64,000 bases of DNA from a bacterium (GTDB taxonomy: Bacteria > Bacillota > Bacilli > Lactobacillales > Streptococcaceae): contig CAJNCF010000005.1 of the NCBI GenBank assembly GCA_905221195.1, forward strand, positions 1 to 64,000, in the 5' to 3' direction. The translations under genes and the position numbers were made by a program. Positions within the stretch are counted from its first letter, which is position 1. Every line of letters begins with the position of its first letter. The notes beneath the pieces were generated by a model. It searched no databases, had not been told where the DNA came from, and saw only the letters and a list, made by a program, of their open reading frames with translations. This document shows, one piece after another, positions 44,444-54,141 of the stretch.

Positions 44444-45886
44444 ATGACATACGAAGTAAAATCTCTTAATGAAGAATGTGGTGTTTTCGGTATCTGGGGA
44501 CATCCAGATGCTGCTAAATTGACCTATTTTGGTCTCCACAGTCTTCAGCACCGTGGTCAGGAAGGGGCAGGAATCCTCTCTAATGATCAGGGACAATTGA
44601 AGCGCCATCGTGACATGGGACTTTTATCAGAAGTCTTCAGAAATCCTGCTAATTTGGATAAATTGACAGGAACTGGTGCGATTGGTCACGTGCGTTATGC
44701 GACTGCTGGCGAAGCTTCTGTAGATAACATTCAGCCCTTCCTCTTCCGTTTTCACGATATGCAGTTTGGGTTGGCTCATAATGGAAACTTGACCAATGCG
44801 GCCTCTCTCAAGAAAGAATTGGAAGATAGAGGAGCGATTTTCAGCGCGACTTCGGACTCGGAAATCTTGGCTCATCTCATTCGTCGTAGTCACAACCCTA
44901 ACCTGATGGGCAAAATCAAGGAGGCTCTCAGTCTTGTCAAAGGTGGCTTTGCCTATATCTTGCTATTTGAAGACAAGTTGATTGCGGCTCTTGACCCAAA
45001 TGGTTTCCGTCCACTTTCTATCGGGAAAATGGCCAACGGAGCGGTGGTGGTTTCCTCTGAAACTTGCGCTTTTGAAGTTATTGGTGCCGAGTGGATTCGT
45101 GATTTGAAGCCAGGTGAGATTGTGATCATTGATGACAAGGGCATCCAGTATGACAGCTATACAGACGATACGCAGTTAGCAATCTGTTCCATGGAGTATA
45201 TCTACTTTGCTCGCCCTGACTCTAACATCCATGGTGTCAATGTCCATACAGCTCGCAAACGTATGGGGGCTCAATTGGCGCGTGAATTTAAGCATGAGGC
45301 AGATATCGTGGTCGGTGTGCCAAATTCTTCGCTCAGTGCAGCTATGGGATTTGCTGAAGAATCAGGTTTACCAAACGAAATGGGCCTCATCAAGAACCAA
45401 TACACCCAACGTACCTTTATCCAACCGACTCAAGAATTGCGGGAGCAAGGGGTGCGGATGAAACTATCTGCTGTTTCGGGTGTTGTCAAAGGAAAGCGTG
45501 TGGTTATGATTGATGACTCTATTGTACGTGGAACAACCTCTCGTCGTATCGTTCAGCTCTTGAAAGAAGCGGGTGCAACTGAGGTTCACGTTGCTATTGG
45601 CAGTCCAGCGCTAGCTTATCCATGCTTCTATGGAATTGATATCCAGACCCGTCAGGAGCTAATTGCGGCCAATCATACGGTCGAAGAAACTCGCCAAATC
45701 ATTGGGGCGGATAGCCTGACCTATCTTTCTGTTGAAGGATTGATTGATTCGATTGGGATTGAAACAGATGCGCCAAATGGTGGTCTCTGTGTCGCTTACT
45801 TTGACGGTGACTACCCAACTCCTCTCTACGACTATGAAGAAGACTATCGTAGAAGTTTGGAAGAAAAGACTAGTTTTTACAAGTAG
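44444..45886 (+). CDS. purF: Amidophosphoribosyltransferase
   Basis: 480 residues. First committed enzyme of purine synthesis, PRPP plus glutamine to phosphoribosylamine. The propeptide-like N-terminus MTYEVKSLNEECGVFGIWG contains the Cys that becomes the N-terminal nucleophile after cleavage. LQHRGQEGAGI, HNGNL and the PRPP loop VVMIDDSIVRGTTSRRIV are intact. There is no good ribosome binding site; A-rich TATAAAAA precedes ATG. Confidence 0.95.
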   Translation: MTYEVKSLNEECGVFGIWGHPDAAKLTYFGLHSLQHRGQEGAGILSNDQGQLKRHRDMGLLSEVFRNPANLDKLTGTGAIGHVRYATAGEASVDNIQPFLFRFHDMQFGLAHNGNLTNAASLKKELEDRGAIFSATSDSEILAHLIRRSHNPNLMGKIKEALSLVKGGFAYILLFEDKLIAALDPNGFRPLSIGKMANGAVVVSSETCAFEVIGAEWIRDLKPGEIVIIDDKGIQYDSYTDDTQLAICSMEYIYFARPDSNIHGVNVHTARKRMGAQLAREFKHEADIVVGVPNSSLSAAMGFAEESGLPNEMGLIKNQYTQRTFIQPTQELREQGVRMKLSAVSGVVKGKRVVMIDDSIVRGTTSRRIVQLLKEAGATEVHVAIGSPALAYPCFYGIDIQTRQELIAANHTVEETRQIIGADSLTYLSVEGLIDSIGIETDAPNGGLCVAYFDGDYPTPLYDYEEDYRRSLEEKTSFYK

Positions 45887-45925
45887 CCGACTGAAGATTC
45901 TCCATAAAAGAAAAGGAATAAACAA

Positions 45926-46105
45926 ATGACAAATAAAAATGCATACGCTCCACGTCTCACTACTGACTAAAAGCTAAAGCATTTGTCAGTAGACGCTTTC
46001 TCCTATGGGACCAAAGTTAGAGACCTAACTAGTATTTTTAGATAAAATAATTGTTTATCTAAAAATACGTCGCAGTCTTTCTCAAAAAAAGAAAAGGAAT
46101 AAATA
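45926..46105 (+). other. Insertion with duplicated purM start and inverted repeats
   Basis: At 45908-45950 the ribosome binding site and first codons of purM appear a first time (GAAAAGGAATAAACAAATGA, encoding MTNKNAYAPRLTTD then stop). They recur at the real purM. Between are ACTGAC...GTCAGT (part of CGTCT...AGACG) and a perfect 15-bp inverted repeat, GTATTTTTAGATAAA with TTTATCTAAAAATAC (about 46032-46068). It looks like a small inserted element with target duplication, or a leader-peptide attenuator. Confidence 0.6.
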
Positions 46106-46106
46106 A

Positions 46107-47126
46107 ATGACAAAAAATGCTTATGCCCAGTCTGGGGTGGATGTTGAAGCGGGTTATGAAGTTGTTGAACGAATCAAAAAGCACGTGGCTCGTACGGAGC
46201 GTGCAGGTGTCATGGGAGCTCTTGGTGGCTTTGGTGGTATGTTTGACCTTTCAAAGACTGGGGTTAAAGAACCCGTCTTGATCTCAGGGACTGACGGTGT
46301 TGGAACCAAACTTATGCTGGCTATCAAGTATGACAAGCATGATACCATCGGTCAGGACTGTGTGGCTATGTGTGTCAATGACATCATCGCTGCAGGTGCG
46401 GAGCCCCTCTATTTTCTTGACTATGTCGCAACTGGTAAGAATGAACCAGCCAAGCTAGAACAAGTGGTTGCTGGTGTAGCAGAAGGTTGTGTGCAGGCTG
46501 GTGCTGCCCTCATCGGTGGGGAAACGGCTGAAATGCCTGGCATGTACGGCGAAGATGACTATGACTTGGCTGGTTTTGCGGTCGGTGTGGCTGAAAAATC
46601 TCAAATTATTGACGGCTCAAAGGTGGCAGAAGGCGATGTTCTTCTCGGACTTGCTTCAAGTGGGATTCATTCCAATGGTTACTCTCTCGTCCGTCGTGTC
46701 TTTGCTGAATATACAGGTGAGGAAGTCTTGCCAGAATTGGAAGGCAAGAAACTTAAGGAAGTTCTTCTTGAGCCGACTCGCATCTATGTCCAGGCTGTCT
46801 TACCACTCATCAAGGAAGAGTTGGTCAACGGCATTGCCCACATCACTGGTGGTGGCTTTATCGAGAATGTCCCTCGTATGTTTGCAACTGACTTGGCCGC
46901 TGAGATTGAGGAAAGCAAGGTACCAGTTTTGCCAATCTTTAAAGCTCTTGAGAAATACGGTCAAATCAAACATGAAGAAATGTTTGAAATCTTCAATATG
47001 GGTGTGGGGCTCATGTTGGCAGTTAGCCCTGAAAATGTAGATCGTGTCAAGGAATTGTTGGATGAACCAGTCTATGAAATTGGTCGCATCGTCAAGAAAG
47101 AAAACGAAAGTGTCATCATCAAATGA
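46107..47126 (+). CDS. purM: Phosphoribosylformylglycinamidine cyclo-ligase (AIR synthetase)
   Basis: 339 residues. It closes FGAM to AIR with ATP. Motifs: [63 protein letters not shown] and [29 protein letters not shown] precedes the ATG. The last codons overlap purN by 4 nt. Confidence 0.96.
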   Translation: MTKNAYAQSGVDVEAGYEVVERIKKHVARTERAGVMGALGGFGGMFDLSKTGVKEPVLISGTDGVGTKLMLAIKYDKHDTIGQDCVAMCVNDIIAAGAEPLYFLDYVATGKNEPAKLEQVVAGVAEGCVQAGAALIGGETAEMPGMYGEDDYDLAGFAVGVAEKSQIIDGSKVAEGDVLLGLASSGIHSNGYSLVRRVFAEYTGEEVLPELEGKKLKEVLLEPTRIYVQAVLPLIKEELVNGIAHITGGGFIENVPRMFATDLAAEIEESKVPVLPIFKALEKYGQIKHEEMFEIFNMGVGLMLAVSPENVDRVKELLDEPVYEIGRIVKKENESVIIK

Positions 47127-47674
47127 AAAAAATAGCGGTTTTTGCCTCTGGTAATGGCTCAAATTTTCAGGTGATTGCCGAAGAATTTCCAGTGGAGTTT
47201 GTCTTTTCAGACCATCGTGACGCCTATGTGCTAGAGCGGGCAGACAAGCTTGGCATTTTGTCCTATGCTTTTGAACTCAAGGAGTTTGAGAACAAGGCAG
47301 ACTACGAAGCAGCCCTTGTCGAACTCTTGGAAGAACACCAGATTGACTTGGTTTGCCTAGCAGGCTACATGAAAATCGTTGGGCCAACCTTGCTGGCAGC
47401 TTATGAAGGTCGAATCATCAATATCCATCCAGCTTACTTGCCAGAATTTCCAGGAGCTCATGGGATTGAAGATGCTTGGAATGCTGGCGTGGATCAGTCT
47501 GGTGTGACCATTCACTGGGTGGACTCTGGAGTAGATACAGGAAAGGTCATCAAACAAGTACGTGTACCGCGACTAGCTGATGATACGATTGAAAGTTTTG
47601 AAAATCGGATTCATGAGGCAGAGTACAAGTTGTATCCAGAAGTGTTGGATAGTTTAGGGGTTGCACGAAAATAA
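47123..47674 (+). CDS. purN: Phosphoribosylglycinamide formyltransferase
   Basis: 183 residues, 10-formyl-THF-dependent GAR transformylase. N-terminal [17 protein letters not shown], the catalytic [16 protein letters not shown] (Asn-x-His) and [13 protein letters not shown] with the active Asp are present. It is coupled to purM by an ATGA overlap. Confidence 0.96.
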   Translation: MKKIAVFASGNGSNFQVIAEEFPVEFVFSDHRDAYVLERADKLGILSYAFELKEFENKADYEAALVELLEEHQIDLVCLAGYMKIVGPTLLAAYEGRIINIHPAYLPEFPGAHGIEDAWNAGVDQSGVTIHWVDSGVDTGKVIKQVRVPRLADDTIESFENRIHEAEYKLYPEVLDSLGVARK

Positions 47675-47717
47675 GAAGGAAATCAAGTTTTGATTGTGAA
47701 ATCTTGCTGTAGAAAAA

Positions 47718-48182
47718 ATGATTAATTTGAAATTAGTAGATGAGAATAGTTTTCAGGCAGTGCTGGATTTGAAAATATCTGAAGCTGATGAACGAGCACG
47801 TTTCGTGTCTCCAAATGTACGCTCTTTAGCTGACGCATGGCTCTACCGAGAGAATGGGGATGTGTTTCCAATGGCAATTTATTGGAATGAGCTTGTAGTT
47901 GGTTTTCTCCTGTTGGAAATAGATAAGGATGAAGCGGAATACTTTATCTGGCGGATAATGATTGACCAGCAGTACCAAGGAAGAGGATATGGACGAAAAG
48001 CCTTGGAAGTTCTGATCAAAAAGGCTCAGATGGATAGAGCTTGCAGTCATATTACCGCAGATTATGTGGTTGGAAATGAAAAAATGAAGCACCTGTTGAC
48101 TAGTCTGGGTTTTCAGGAAACAGGATTTATAGAAGAAAATAACGAAGTCGCTATGCGCTTGGATCTAAAGAAAGAGGAATAG
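47718..48182 (+). CDS. GNAT family N-acetyltransferase
   Basis: 154 residues. Acetyl-CoA-binding motif A is [16 protein letters not shown], and the fold continues with [27 protein letters not shown]. It resembles the SpeG/diamine acetyltransferase-like group, but the substrate cannot be read. It is inserted between purN and purH, where pneumococcus has a different small gene, and its stop is 1 nt before purH. So it is cotranscribed with the purine genes without an evident role in them. Confidence 0.85.
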   Translation: MINLKLVDENSFQAVLDLKISEADERARFVSPNVRSLADAWLYRENGDVFPMAIYWNELVVGFLLLEIDKDEAEYFIWRIMIDQQYQGRGYGRKALEVLIKKAQMDRACSHITADYVVGNEKMKHLLTSLGFQETGFIEENNEVAMRLDLKKEE

Positions 48183-48183
48183 A

Positions 48184-49731
48184 ATGACGAAAAAAGCCTT
48201 AATCAGCGTCTCAGACAAAGCGGGCATTGTTGAATTTGCCCAAGAACTTAAAAAACTCGGTTGGGATATTATCTCAACAGGTGGGACCAAGGTTGCCCTT
48301 GATACAGCTGGGGTGGAGACCATTGCTATTGATGATGTGACTGGTTTTCCAGAAATGATGGACGGTCGCGTCAAGACTCTCCATCCAAATATCCACGGTG
48401 GGCTCCTCGCTCGTCGTGATTTGGATAGTCACCTGGAAGCAGCTAAGGACAATAAGATAGAATTGATTGACCTTGTTGTAGTAAATCTTTACCCATTCAA
48501 GGAAACGATTCTCAAACCAGACGTGACGTATGCTGATGCAGTTGAAAACATCGATATCGGTGGGCCATCTATGCTTCGCTCAGCAGCGAAAAATCATGCC
48601 AGCGTGACAGTTGTGGTAGACCCAGCTGATTACGCTGTGGTTTTGGAAGAATTGTCAGCAAACGGTGAAACAACTTACGAAACACGTCAACGTTTGGCAG
48701 CCAAGGTTTTCCGTCACACAGCGGCTTATGATGCCTTGATTGCAGAGTATTTCACAGCTCAAGTGGGTGAAGAAAAACCTGAAAAACTGACCTTGACCTA
48801 TGACCTCAAACAAGCCATGCGATATGGGGAAAATCCTCAACAAGACGCGGACTTTTACCAGAAAGCTTTGCCAACGGCCTACTCGATTGCTTCAGCCAAG
48901 CAACTCAACGGTAAAGAATTGTCCTTCAACAATATCCGTGATGCGGATGCAGCCATCCGTATCATCCGCGACTTCAAAGACCGTCCAACCGTTGTGGCTC
49001 TCAAACACATGAACCCATGTGGTATCGGTCAAGCTGATGACATTGAAACAGCTTGGGACTATGCTTATGAGTCTGATCCAGTATCAATTTTCGGTGGTAT
49101 CGTCGTTCTCAACCGTGAAGTAGATGCTGCGACAGCTGAGAAGATGCACGGTGTTTTCCTTGAAATCATCATCGCACCGAGCTATACGGATGAAGCGTTA
49201 GCCATTTTGACAAATAAAAAGAAAAACTTGCGAGTTCTTGCCTTACCATTTGACGCTCAAGATGCCAGTGAAGTGGAAGCAGAATACACAGGCGTGGTCG
49301 GTGGACTTCTTGTGCAAAACCAAGACGTGGTCAAGGAAAACCCAGCTGACTGGCAAGTGGTGACCAAACGCCAACCAACTGAGACAGAAGCGACAGCTCT
49401 AGAGTTCGCTTGGAAGGCTATCAAGTACGTCAAATCAAACGGTATTATCATCACTAATGACCACATGACACTTGGTGTTGGCCCAGGTCAAACCAATCGT
49501 GTGGCTTCTGTTCGTATCGCCATTGAGCAAGCTAAAGACTGTCTTGACGGTGCTGTCCTTGCTTCAGATGCCTTTTTCCCATTCGCGGATAATGTGGAAG
49601 AAATTGCTAAAGCAGGAATTAAGGCGATTATCCAACCAGGTGGATCTGTCCGTGACCAAGAGTCTATCGAAGCAGCGGATAAATATGGCTTGGCCATGGT
49701 TTTCACAGGCGTGAGACATTTTAGACATTAA
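48184..49731 (+). CDS. purH: Bifunctional AICAR transformylase/IMP cyclohydrolase
   Basis: 515 residues, last two steps to IMP. The N-terminal MGS-like cyclohydrolase domain has [26 protein letters not shown] and [15 protein letters not shown]. The C-terminal transformylase has [14 protein letters not shown], the KHMNPCGI loop and the end [22 protein letters not shown]. Ribosome binding site AGAGGAATAG. Followed by a terminator. Confidence 0.97.
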   Translation: MTKKALISVSDKAGIVEFAQELKKLGWDIISTGGTKVALDTAGVETIAIDDVTGFPEMMDGRVKTLHPNIHGGLLARRDLDSHLEAAKDNKIELIDLVVVNLYPFKETILKPDVTYADAVENIDIGGPSMLRSAAKNHASVTVVVDPADYAVVLEELSANGETTYETRQRLAAKVFRHTAAYDALIAEYFTAQVGEEKPEKLTLTYDLKQAMRYGENPQQDADFYQKALPTAYSIASAKQLNGKELSFNNIRDADAAIRIIRDFKDRPTVVALKHMNPCGIGQADDIETAWDYAYESDPVSIFGGIVVLNREVDAATAEKMHGVFLEIIIAPSYTDEALAILTNKKKNLRVLALPFDAQDASEVEAEYTGVVGGLLVQNQDVVKENPADWQVVTKRQPTETEATALEFAWKAIKYVKSNGIIITNDHMTLGVGPGQTNRVASVRIAIEQAKDCLDGAVLASDAFFPFADNVEEIAKAGIKAIIQPGGSVRDQESIEAADKYGLAMVFTGVRHFRH

Positions 49732-49740
49732 GAAGACAAG

Positions 49741-49820
49741 AGGGAAGAAAACAGTTTCTTTCCTTTTTTTGCTTAAAAAACGGAATAGAACAAGATTAAA
49801 ACGAACGTTTATGATATAAT
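49741..49820 (+). promoter_or_regulatory. purH terminator followed by purD promoter
   Basis: AGGGAAGAAA-acag-TTTCTTTCCTTTTTTT ends the purC-purH unit. A TATAAT (49815-49820) stands before purD, and AAAACGAACGTTT just upstream resembles a PurR box with one core mismatch. Confidence 0.6.
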
Positions 49821-49852
49821 GTTAGTAAATAATTCGCAAAAGAGGTTAAGAG

Positions 49853-51115
49853 ATGAAGCTGTTAGTTGTCGGTTCGGGTGGTCGTGAACATGCGATTGCT
49901 AAAAAGTTACTGGAGTCAAAAAGCGTTGAAAAGGTTTTTGTTGCTCCTGGGAATGACGGGATGACTCTGGATGGTTTGGGATTGGTAAATATCTCTATTT
50001 CCGAACATTATGAGTTAATTGACTTTGCAAAGGCCAACGATATTGCTTGGTCCTTTATCGGGCCAGATGATGCCCTTGCTGCTGGTATCGTGGATGATTT
50101 TAACCAAGCTGGGCTCAAGGCCTTTGGTCCGACCAAAGCTGCAGCGGAGCTAGAGTGGTCCAAGGATTTTGCCAAGGAAATCATGGTCAAATACGGCGTT
50201 CCGACAGCAGCCTATGGCACATTTTCAGATTTCGAGGAGGCCAAGGCCTATATCGAGGAGAAAGGCGCTCCTATCGTTGTCAAGGCGGATGGCTTGGCGC
50301 TCGGGAAGGGTGTTGTCGTTGCTGAGACAGTTGAACAAGCAGTCGAAGCAGCTCACGAGATGCTTTTGGACAATAAATTCGGTGATTCTGGTGCGCGTGT
50401 GGTTATCGAGGAATTCCTTGACGGAGAGGAGTTCTCCCTCTTTGCCTTTGTTAATGGCGACAAGTTCTACATCATGCCAACGGCTCAGGACCACAAACGT
50501 GCCTATGATGGCGATAAGGGGCCTAACACTGGTGGAATGGGGGCCTATGCGCCAGTTCCTCACTTGCCACAGAGCGTGCTTGCCACAGCGGTTGACACTA
50601 TTGTCAAGCCAGTCCTAGAAGGGATGATCAAAGAAGGTCGTCCTTATCTTGGTGTTCTTTACGCAGGTCTTATCTGGACAGCTGATGGACCCAAAGTCAT
50701 CGAGTTCAACGCTCGTTTCGGAGATCCAGAAACTCAGATTATTCTACCTCGATTAACCTCTGATTTTGCCCAAAATATCACAGATATTCTGGATGGCAAG
50801 GAGCCAAACATTACTTGGACGGACAAGGGTGTGACTCTGGGTGTGGTTGTAGCATCAAACGGCTACCCGCTAGACTATGAAAAGGGTATTGCATTGCCAG
50901 CTAAGACAGAAGGCGATATCATCACCTACTATGCAGGGACTAAGTTTGCTGAAAAGAGCAGAGCACTGCTATCAAACGGTGGACGTGTCTATATGCTCGT
51001 CACCACAGCAGACACCGTCAAAGAAGCCCAAAACACTATCTACCAAGAACTCTCCCAACAAAAAACAGAAGGCCTCTTTTACCGAACAGATATCGGAAGC
51101 AAGGCAATTAAGTAA
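49853..51115 (+). CDS. purD: Phosphoribosylamine-glycine ligase (GAR synthetase)
   Basis: 420 residues, ATP-grasp enzyme, second step of the pathway. MKLLVVGSGGREHAIAKKL, GPDDALAAGI, the ATP-grasp core IVVKADGLALGKGVVVA, KRAYDGDKGPNTGGMGAYAP and IEFNARFGDPETQ are intact. AAGAGGTTAAGAG precedes the start. First gene of the purD-purE-purK unit. Confidence 0.96.
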   Translation: MKLLVVGSGGREHAIAKKLLESKSVEKVFVAPGNDGMTLDGLGLVNISISEHYELIDFAKANDIAWSFIGPDDALAAGIVDDFNQAGLKAFGPTKAAAELEWSKDFAKEIMVKYGVPTAAYGTFSDFEEAKAYIEEKGAPIVVKADGLALGKGVVVAETVEQAVEAAHEMLLDNKFGDSGARVVIEEFLDGEEFSLFAFVNGDKFYIMPTAQDHKRAYDGDKGPNTGGMGAYAPVPHLPQSVLATAVDTIVKPVLEGMIKEGRPYLGVLYAGLIWTADGPKVIEFNARFGDPETQIILPRLTSDFAQNITDILDGKEPNITWTDKGVTLGVVVASNGYPLDYEKGIALPAKTEGDIITYYAGTKFAEKSRALLSNGGRVYMLVTTADTVKEAQNTIYQELSQQKTEGLFYRTDIGSKAIK

Positions 51116-51358
51116 AGATATAAGAATAACGCGACGAAGTCGTCAAGTACGATAATGGTCGCATAACTTGCGAGCGTTAGCGAGCTAATATAGAACAATC
51201 ACCGCCGTTGTGAAAAAACGATTGGATGACAATCCAATCGTTCAGGGAAATTGGAAGACCTTGGGCTTCCGATTTAGGCATGAGACACCTTTGGTGGCTG
51301 CTGCCGTCCCTCACAACTTAAGGTGATTGAAAAAAGAAAGGAAAGAAAAGGAAGAATT
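51116..51358 (+). other. Structured spacer before purE, candidate RNA element
   Basis: GTTGTGA (51207-51213) and TCACAAC (51311-51317) form an outer stem. It encloses AACGATTGGA-tgacaa-TCCAATCGTT, then AAATTGGAAG-N8-CTTCCGATTT (one G-T pair), then CACC-ttt-GGTG. Thus it makes a four-way junction. CACCTT can alternatively pair with AAGGTG (51320-51325). The first 90 nt hold GACGAAGTCGTC and GCGAGCGTTAGCGAGC. No ORF is seen. It may be a cis-regulatory RNA or an intercistronic repeat. Confidence 0.5.
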
Positions 51359-51850
51359 ATGATTAAACCAGTAATTTCCATCATCATGGGCTCAAAATCC
51401 GATTGGGCAACCATGCAAAAAACAGCAGAAGTCCTAGACCGCTTCGGTGTAGCCTACGAAAAGAAAGTTGTTTCTGCCCACCGTACACCAGACCTCATGT
51501 TCAGACATGCGGAGGAGGCTCGTAGCCGTGGTATCAAGGTCATCATCGCAGGTGCAGGTGGCGCAGCACATTTGCCAGGTATGGTAGCAGCGAAAACAAC
51601 CCTTCCTGTCATCGGAGTACCTGTCAAGTCGCGCGCTCTTAGTGGCGTAGACTCGCTCTACTCTATTGTTCAAATGCCGGGTGGAGTGCCAGTCGCAACT
51701 ATGGCTATCGGTGAAGCAGGCGCGACCAATGCGGCTCTCTTTGCCCTCCGTCTCCTTTCAGTAGAAGATCGGGCTATCGCGACAGCTTTGGCAGATTTTG
51801 CAGAAGAACAAGGAAAAATTGCAGAGGAGTCTACAAATGAGCTCATCTAA
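51359..51850 (+). CDS. purE: N5-CAIR mutase
   Basis: 163 residues, class I Pur[27 protein letters not shown] (catalytic His), [14 protein letters not shown] and [19 protein letters not shown] are the family blocks. ATG at 51359 follows AAAAGGAAG. The reading frame overlaps purK by 14 nt, so both are coupled; PurK makes its substrate. Confidence 0.96.
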   Translation: MIKPVISIIMGSKSDWATMQKTAEVLDRFGVAYEKKVVSAHRTPDLMFRHAEEARSRGIKVIIAGAGGAAHLPGMVAAKTTLPVIGVPVKSRALSGVDSLYSIVQMPGGVPVATMAIGEAGATNAALFALRLLSVEDRAIATALADFAEEQGKIAEESTNELI

Positions 51851-52910
51851 AACAATCGGAATTATCGGTGGCGGTCAGCTTGGTCAGATGATGGCCATTT
51901 CTGCTATTTACATGGGGCACAAGGTTATCGCGCTGGATCCTGCGGCGGATTGCCCGGCCTCTCGCGTGGCGGAAATCATCGTAGCGCCGTATAACGATGT
52001 GGATGCCCTCCGTCAGTTGGCAGATCGCTGTGATGTCCTCACCTATGAGTTTGAAAATGTCGATGCTGACGGTTTGGATGCTGTTATTAAGGATGGTCAA
52101 CTTCCTCAAGGAACTGACCTGCTTCGCATCTCCCAAAATCGCATCTTTGAAAAGGACTTTCTCTCAAACAAGGCTCAAGTAACGGTGGCTCCTTACAAGG
52201 TTGTAACCTCAAGCCAAGATTTGACAGATATCGACCTATCAAAAAACTATGTCCTCAAGACTGCGACAGGTGGCTACGATGGGCATGGGCAAAAGGTCAT
52301 TCTCTCAGAAGCAGACTTGGAAGAAGCCTATGAACTAGCAGATTCAGCTGACTGTGTCTTGGAAGAATTTGTCAATTTTGACATTGAAATTTCTGTCATC
52401 GTGTCAGGAAATGGCAAGGATGTGACAGTTTTCCCAGTTCAGGAAAATATCCACCGCAACAACATCCTATCTAAAACAATTGTGCCTGCTCGAATTTCAG
52501 AAAGTTTAGCAGCCAAAGCCAAAGCAATGGCAGTGCGAATCGCAGAACAGCTCAAGTTGTCTGGAACCCTCTGTGTGGAAATGTTTGCGACTGCTGATGA
52601 CATCATTGTCAATGAGATTGCCCCACGTCCCCACAACTCAGGGCATTATTCAATCGAAGCCTGCGACTTTTCTCAGTTTGATACCCACATTTTAGGAGTT
52701 CTAGGAGCACCATTGCCAGCCATCAAACTGCATGCGCCTGCTGTTATGCTCAATGTCCTCGGCCAGCATGTCGAGGCTGCTGAAAAATATGTCACAGAAA
52801 ATCCAAGCGCCCACCTCCACATGTATGGTAAAATAGAAGCGAAGCACAACCGCAAGATGGGACATGTGACTTTGTTTAGTGATGTGCCAGATAAGGTTGA
52901 GGAGTTTTAA
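51837..52910 (+). CDS. purK: N5-carboxyaminoimidazole ribonucleotide synthase
   Basis: 357 residues, ATP-grasp, converts AIR and bicarbonate to N5-[22 protein letters not shown] at the N-terminus, [15 protein letters not shown] in the ATP-grasp core and [18 protein letters not shown] near the active site are clear. MSSSKTIGI at 51837 is inside the end of purE and has GCAGAGGAG upstream. Bicarbonate supply links it to the carbonic anhydrase in the window. Confidence 0.96.
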   Translation: MSSSKTIGIIGGGQLGQMMAISAIYMGHKVIALDPAADCPASRVAEIIVAPYNDVDALRQLADRCDVLTYEFENVDADGLDAVIKDGQLPQGTDLLRISQNRIFEKDFLSNKAQVTVAPYKVVTSSQDLTDIDLSKNYVLKTATGGYDGHGQKVILSEADLEEAYELADSADCVLEEFVNFDIEISVIVSGNGKDVTVFPVQENIHRNNILSKTIVPARISESLAAKAKAMAVRIAEQLKLSGTLCVEMFATADDIIVNEIAPRPHNSGHYSIEACDFSQFDTHILGVLGAPLPAIKLHAPAVMLNVLGQHVEAAEKYVTENPSAHLHMYGKIEAKHNRKMGHVTLFSDVPDKVEEF

Positions 52911-52933
52911 AAAAATTTACAATAGGAGAAATT

Positions 52934-53290
52934 ATGAAATCTATAAAAACATTCTTATATATTGTATTTAATATTTTCTACCCCTTTATAGTCATTAGTA
53001 TTACTTCTCGATTACTTAATTGTCTTAGAATTTCAAATGAGGATATTGTATCAGCTATAGTTATATCGGTGTTATTAGCTATACCTTATGTTTATCTAAC
53101 ATTTAAAAATAAAGTTATTTCATCGAATTGGTACTTTATTTCGGAAAATGGTTGGCTAGTATTCTTTCTTTTAGTTGGAAGATACGTTGATCTTAATCTT
53201 AAATTTGGTTATGAGGTGTGGGGAGTTGCTTTTGTTTTGATGAAAATGTGGGATAGCTATTTAAAAATACGTGCTGAACAAATAAAATAA
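52934..53290 (+). CDS. Small hypothetical membrane protein
   Basis: 118 residues with about four hydrophobic segments (FLYIVFNIFYPFIVISI, IVSAIVISVLLAIPYVYL, GWLVFFLLVG, VWGVAFVLMKMW). ATAGGAGAA lies before the ATG. It follows purK by 23 bp, is AT-richer than the purine genes and has no recognised family. It may be acquired DNA. Confidence 0.65.
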   Translation: MKSIKTFLYIVFNIFYPFIVISITSRLLNCLRISNEDIVSAIVISVLLAIPYVYLTFKNKVISSNWYFISENGWLVFFLLVGRYVDLNLKFGYEVWGVAFVLMKMWDSYLKIRAEQIK

Positions 53291-53424
53291 ATATTCAGTT
53301 TACTGAACTAAAGGTGTAAAAATAAAAAGGTGATGTACATCTCAGCGTCCGAATTTAGAATGAAGAAAATTTCTATCCTCATGATAATAAACAAGCGATG
53401 AATAATAAAAGGAGTTACAAAATA

Positions 53425-53658
53425 ATGTTTGAAAACATTGGAAGAGAGATTTTAAGTCGTGTTAGGAATGATGTTCAAAGTCAATTAGATGATGCAGCGT
53501 TTCAAGAGCGCATTATTGGAATTGAAAAGGCTACAATTGCCCTACTAGAAGCACATGTAGATAAAGAATTAATAATTCAATTTTTGCAAAAATATTGGGA
53601 TTTGCGACTAAGTGAAGCACATGATTGTGTTGATTTTGTAGAAAAATATAGAATATAA
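53425..53658 (+). CDS. Small hypothetical helical protein
   Basis: 77 residues. I start at MFENIGREIL; AAAGGAG is 11 bp upstream, and the frame's earlier ATG at 53398 has none. The sequence is helical and charged (ALLEAHVDKELIIQFLQKYWDL, SEAHDCVDFVEKY), with no membrane segment. I do not recognise it. Confidence 0.6.
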   Translation: MFENIGREILSRVRNDVQSQLDDAAFQERIIGIEKATIALLEAHVDKELIIQFLQKYWDLRLSEAHDCVDFVEKYRI

Positions 53659-53904
53659 GTTCGTTACTATGTGTAAATTAGTTCTAAAAATATTTTTTGC
53701 TGAATTTAATCCGGATGGAAATTTAAGCATCTTCAGTTTTTATTATAATACAAGCTCAAATAAACATTTTGAAACTAGAAAGAGTAGGGCTTTTTGTGTC
53801 CATCTTAGTTAAATCTAGATATCATATAACTTATGTAATGTATAAAAGAAGGGGATAAGGGCACCTGTATTCACTAAAACTGAATACGGGCTCGGGAGAT
53901 TGCT
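53659..53904 (+). other. Low-coding spacer with hairpin
   Basis: A 47-codon ATG frame (53669-53812, MCKLVLKIFFAEF...) has no ribosome binding site and is doubtful. GTATTCA-ctaaaac-TGAATAC (53867-53887) forms a hairpin just before the next gene. Confidence 0.45.
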
Positions 53905-54141
53905 ATGATTCAAATTCTTGTTAATGCATTTATTGAAAAGGATAAGACTGGAGCGGTTGTCGAAGTCTTGTTTGCTAGTGCTGGCCAAGATAAGATACAA
54001 TCTAAATATGAGGAACTAGCTGCAAAATGCCCTGAAAACTATTTAGCTATCTATGCTCTACCGCTGAATACGGATTTGAATACACTAGATCACTATCCAT
54101 CTGTATGGATTGGGAAAGAGGAGTTTGAGGAGGAATTATGA
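53905..54141 (+). CDS. Hypothetical protein, cotranslated with membrane protein
   Basis: 78 residues, soluble, mixed alpha/beta appearance (IQILVNAFIEKDKTGAVVEVLF, YLAIYALPLNTDLNTLDHYP, IGKEEFEEEL). Its stop overlaps the next start (ATGA), so the two proteins probably work together. No family recognised. Confidence 0.7.
   Translation: MIQILVNAFIEKDKTGAVVEVLFASAGQDKIQSKYEELAAKCPENYLAIYALPLNTDLNTLDHYPSVWIGKEEFEEEL

Noticed and set aside
53669-53812. 47-codon ORF after the 77-aa hypothetical gene
   Set aside because: No ribosome binding site and no visible conservation signal.
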